From assembly GCF_000190575.1 (NCBI RefSeq), contig NC_015164.1:124001-188000 (forward strand): DNA of 64,000 bases. The letters are read 5' to 3'. Below, piece after piece: positions 60,635-64,000 of the stretch. The notes under the pieces are model-generated. The model saw only the letters and a list, made by a program, of their open reading frames with translations. It was not told where the DNA came from and searched no databases. Position 1 is the first letter of the stretch, and every line of letters starts with the position of its first letter. This DNA is from Phocaeicola salanitronis DSM 18170. GTDB lineage: Bacteria > Bacteroidota > Bacteroidia > Bacteroidales > Bacteroidaceae. Both the position numbers and the translations under genes were made by a program.

Positions 60635-60669
60635 GTAATTGTTTATAATCAGTTTATAGGATAAAAAAT

Positions 60670-60742
60670 CACCACAAGGGGCACAGAGTATCACAGAGCA
60701 ATATTGTAGGTTCTGTGTGTCTTTGTACCTTCTGTGGTGAAA
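60670..60742. repeat. CACCACA...TGTGGTG inverted repeat
   Basis: TCACCACAAGGGGCACAGAG (from 60670) faces TCTTTGTACCTTCTGTGGTG (to about 60740). It shares the ACCACA opening with the repeat at 34682 and the CACAGAG word with the main family. Confidence 0.7.
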
Positions 60743-60779
60743 CATCAATTCTTTATGTACACATACTTCGCATTCCGTT

Positions 60780-62369
60780 TCAGAGCTTCATCACGTCCTG
60801 TTCGAATGTTTCCTTGTTGAACTTTACCTTGTTACGGATGCGGCTGCGGTAATTGTAAACCGTAGCGAGAGAATAGCCGAGGAAGTGCGCGATGCGTGCG
60901 GTATCGGTTACTCCGAGGCGTATCAGGGCAAAAATACGCAACTCTGTATTCAAAAGCTCTCCTTTTTTGGGGTATATTTTCCCGTCGTCCGTTAGTAATG
61001 CATTGAAATCATCAATAAAATTAGGAAAGAGTTCGAGGAAAGACTTGTCGAATTCCATATAAAAATCCTTTCGTTCATCGCGCAAGAACTGGTCGGAACG
61101 GATGGCTTTGAACAAATCATCGATGCGCGAAGCCATTGCCAGTTTCTCCAGCGAACGCCGGTATTGTTCCAGCTTGTCGAGATAACTCACGCAACGGTCC
61201 AGGTAGTTGGCGATATATACCTCTTTTATCTTACCGGTTTGTGCCAACTTTTTGTTCACCGTCTTCAGTTCTTCGTTAGCCGCCGAAAGGTTCACCCGCA
61301 TGAGCGATAATTTCTTGTTCCATGAATACAGGCGTAACGCTACGATGACGAGCAGCACCGCTATCACCGCCAACGTAAAGAAAAAGATATTCATCATACG
61401 CCGTTCGTTCGCTACACTGTCAGAGTAGGCATCGTTGACAATGGGAAACACTTCAGTCACTTCTAAAAAACGCAAACGGGCATTGCATGCAACGGCATCT
61501 TCCATTGAACAACGAAGGTAGCGGTAAGCCCGTTCGATATCTCCCTGCCGGTAAAGAACCCATGCCAGCCGCTGGAGGGAAGCGTATTCACGCACTGCCA
61601 TGGTGAGGTCGATAATGGCGGTCTGGGCCAAATAATAAATCTGCATTTCGACATCGCCTTTCGCTTCATAGACTGATGCCAGTGTATAGTTGACGTATGC
61701 CTTTTCCTGCATGCTCATCGGAGCGGACAAGGTTTTGTTCAGTACTGGAATGGCGGCATCGAATTGCGATTCGATCAACATCTTTTCAGCCAGCGAAATG
61801 CTCCGTCCGGGACCTTCGGGCACCAGCATCAGCACCGAATCACGGTAACAGGCGGTCTTGCGGATGTATTTTTCCTTTTCCGAAAGGATAATGGTGTAAT
61901 CCGCCATCCAGCCGTAATAGGTACGCATGGCGTAGTAATACTTTAACCGCACGTCCGGAGTCACCAGGTTGCGGTCTATCTGCTCTAAAGTCTGTAAGGC
62001 TTCGTTATATGCTCCCATAACGCCCATCGCATCGGCACGGTTGATAATCACGTCGGCTTCCGCTCTCTGTGGCTTTTCCGAACCGACATACCGTTCCATC
62101 TCATCGACATAATGCAAGGCGGAATCCGCCTGATAATGCAAGTATTGAGTGAACAGTTCACTACAGATTGTGTATCTTTGTGCATTATCGTATTCGTTGG
62201 CAAGGCGTTGCTTCAGTTGGGCTATCGTTCTTTCCCGTTCTTCGCAGTGCTCTTTTTTCTTCCCGATTACCTCGTCCAATTCTTTCAGAATCCGTTCGTT
62301 TGAAGACTGCCCCATGCAAGCAAACGCAAGAACATGCGACAATACAATTAATATAATAGTTTTTTTCAT
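60780..62369 (-). CDS. susR: SusR-like membrane-bound regulator (TPR + DUF6377)
   Basis: 529 residues. A signal or first membrane segment (1-20), a TPR-rich extracytoplasmic part (about 60-310), a membrane helix at 326-348 (MMNIFFFTLAVIAVLLVIVALRL), a coiled coil and a C-terminal cytoplasmic domain with a LuxR-like helix-turn-helix (about 476-515: LRIFALIRLGVTDTARIA, then SLATVYNYRSRIRNK). This is the layout of SusR, which senses maltose/starch products and activates the sus genes in B. thetaiotaomicron. The divergent alpha-amylase-type gene next to it supports the assignment. The DNA-binding region is short and the identification rests on layout and context. Confidence 0.85.
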   Translation of the reverse strand: MKKTIILIVLSHVLAFACMGQSSNERILKELDEVIGKKKEHCEERERTIAQLKQRLANEYDNAQRYTICSELFTQYLHYQADSALHYVDEMERYVGSEKPQRAEADVIINRADAMGVMGAYNEALQTLEQIDRNLVTPDVRLKYYYAMRTYYGWMADYTIILSEKEKYIRKTACYRDSVLMLVPEGPGRSISLAEKMLIESQFDAAIPVLNKTLSAPMSMQEKAYVNYTLASVYEAKGDVEMQIYYLAQTAIIDLTMAVREYASLQRLAWVLYRQGDIERAYRYLRCSMEDAVACNARLRFLEVTEVFPIVNDAYSDSVANERRMMNIFFFTLAVIAVLLVIVALRLYSWNKKLSLMRVNLSAANEELKTVNKKLAQTGKIKEVYIANYLDRCVSYLDKLEQYRRSLEKLAMASRIDDLFKAIRSDQFLRDERKDFYMEFDKSFLELFPNFIDDFNALLTDDGKIYPKKGELLNTELRIFALIRLGVTDTARIAHFLGYSLATVYNYRSRIRNKVKFNKETFEQDVMKL

Positions 62370-62470
62370 ACAATCTGATTTATATTTTTCACCTTTAAAT
62401 TTAAGATAACTATCTTATTCTCATTGTTTTAATAATATATTCCACTTATATTCCACTTATATTCCGCTTC

Positions 62471-62478
62471 CAAATGTA
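62471..62478 (-). promoter_or_regulatory. -7 box of the SusR-like gene
   Basis: The minus strand reads TACATTTG, matching TAnnTTTG, about 100 bp upstream of the start codon. Confidence 0.4.
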
Positions 62479-62499
62479 CGAAATATTCCTCTATTTTCC

Positions 62500-62507
62500 T
62501 ATTTTTG
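62500..62507 (+). promoter_or_regulatory. Candidate -7 box of the susA-like gene
   Basis: TATTTTTG matches TAnnTTTG, about 146 bp before the ATG. It would place the 62536 tandem array in the 5' leader of the mRNA. No -33 element is visible, which would fit activation by the SusR-like protein. Confidence 0.3.
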
Positions 62508-62523
62508 TTTAAAAGAAAAGTAA

Positions 62524-64000
<1,477 letters not shown>

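Larger units (their letters stand above)
60406..60779. other. 374-bp gene-free gap made of repeats
   Basis: It holds the second copy of the 216-bp repeat (60419-60634) and an inverted repeat (60670-60742). Nothing coding was seen. It separates the acyltransferase start from the SusR-like gene's 3' end. Confidence 0.8.

Overview
The window is 64 kb of chromosome from a gut-type Bacteroidales, most likely Bacteroides or Phocaeicola. The evidence is two tandem SusC/SusD pairs, a divergent susR/susA-like starch locus at the right edge, Bacteroidota-type -7 boxes (TAnnTTTG) with few Shine-Dalgarno sites, many lipoproteins and signal peptides, and typical Bacteroidota families (Porin_10, DUF5715, DUF5723, TIGR03915). 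I saw no rRNA, tRNA, CRISPR array, prophage or intact insertion sequence.

Layout. 1-9.6 kb (minus strand): two paralogous susC-susD units, the left one cut by the window edge, with an Rpn-family nuclease-like gene between them. 10.2-14.1 kb (plus): a Trp/Tyr/Gly-rich envelope protein, a FadL/OmpP1-like barrel and a DUF3990/DUF3791-like pair that resembles a toxin-antitoxin module. 14.2-21.2 kb: arabinan/galactan-type enzymes, with a GH43-GH51 operon facing a GH35 beta-galactosidase. 21.3-25.3 kb: a Gfo/Idh/MocA oxidoreductase, a periplasmic solute-binding protein and a Porin_10 barrel. 25.4-31.1 kb: a 2-oxoacid:ferredoxin oxidoreductase operon containing a 58-residue membrane protein too short for routine ORF calling, divergent from an Nfn-like flavoprotein fusion. 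31.6-46.2 kb: housekeeping and transport genes (NhaC, M20 dipeptidase, aroC, YgcG/LemA, alpha/beta hydrolase, aroE, menG/ubiE, purC, phoH, DUF5715, truA, SLC13). 46.4-56.5 kb: TIGR03915, aldose epimerase, a TPR/LytS-type kinase with LytTR regulator, a DUF5723 barrel, YfcE, OmpA and lipoproteins. 56.6-64 kb: a GH2 beta-galactosidase, an acyltransferase, a SusR-like regulator and the start of a GH13 SusA-like enzyme.

How the genes work together. Outer-membrane import (SusC/D, porins) and glycoside hydrolases deliver pentoses, galactose and glucose. 2-oxoacid:ferredoxin oxidoreductase makes reduced ferredoxin that the Nfn-like enzyme can exchange with NAD(P)H. SusR-like and LytS/LytTR proteins are candidate sensors.

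The least expected content is between the genes. Almost every gap holds a symmetric repeat from one of about ten families: CACAGAG-word hairpins, including a 216-bp element present in two inverted, near-identical copies 29 kb apart; other word-repeat hairpins; a 174-bp MITE-like element with a TTA target duplication lying on a stop codon; 22/23-bp tandem arrays; and self-complementary GC-rich palindromes. These intergenic elements, plus the DUF3990/DUF3791-like pair, are the best leads for something undescribed.
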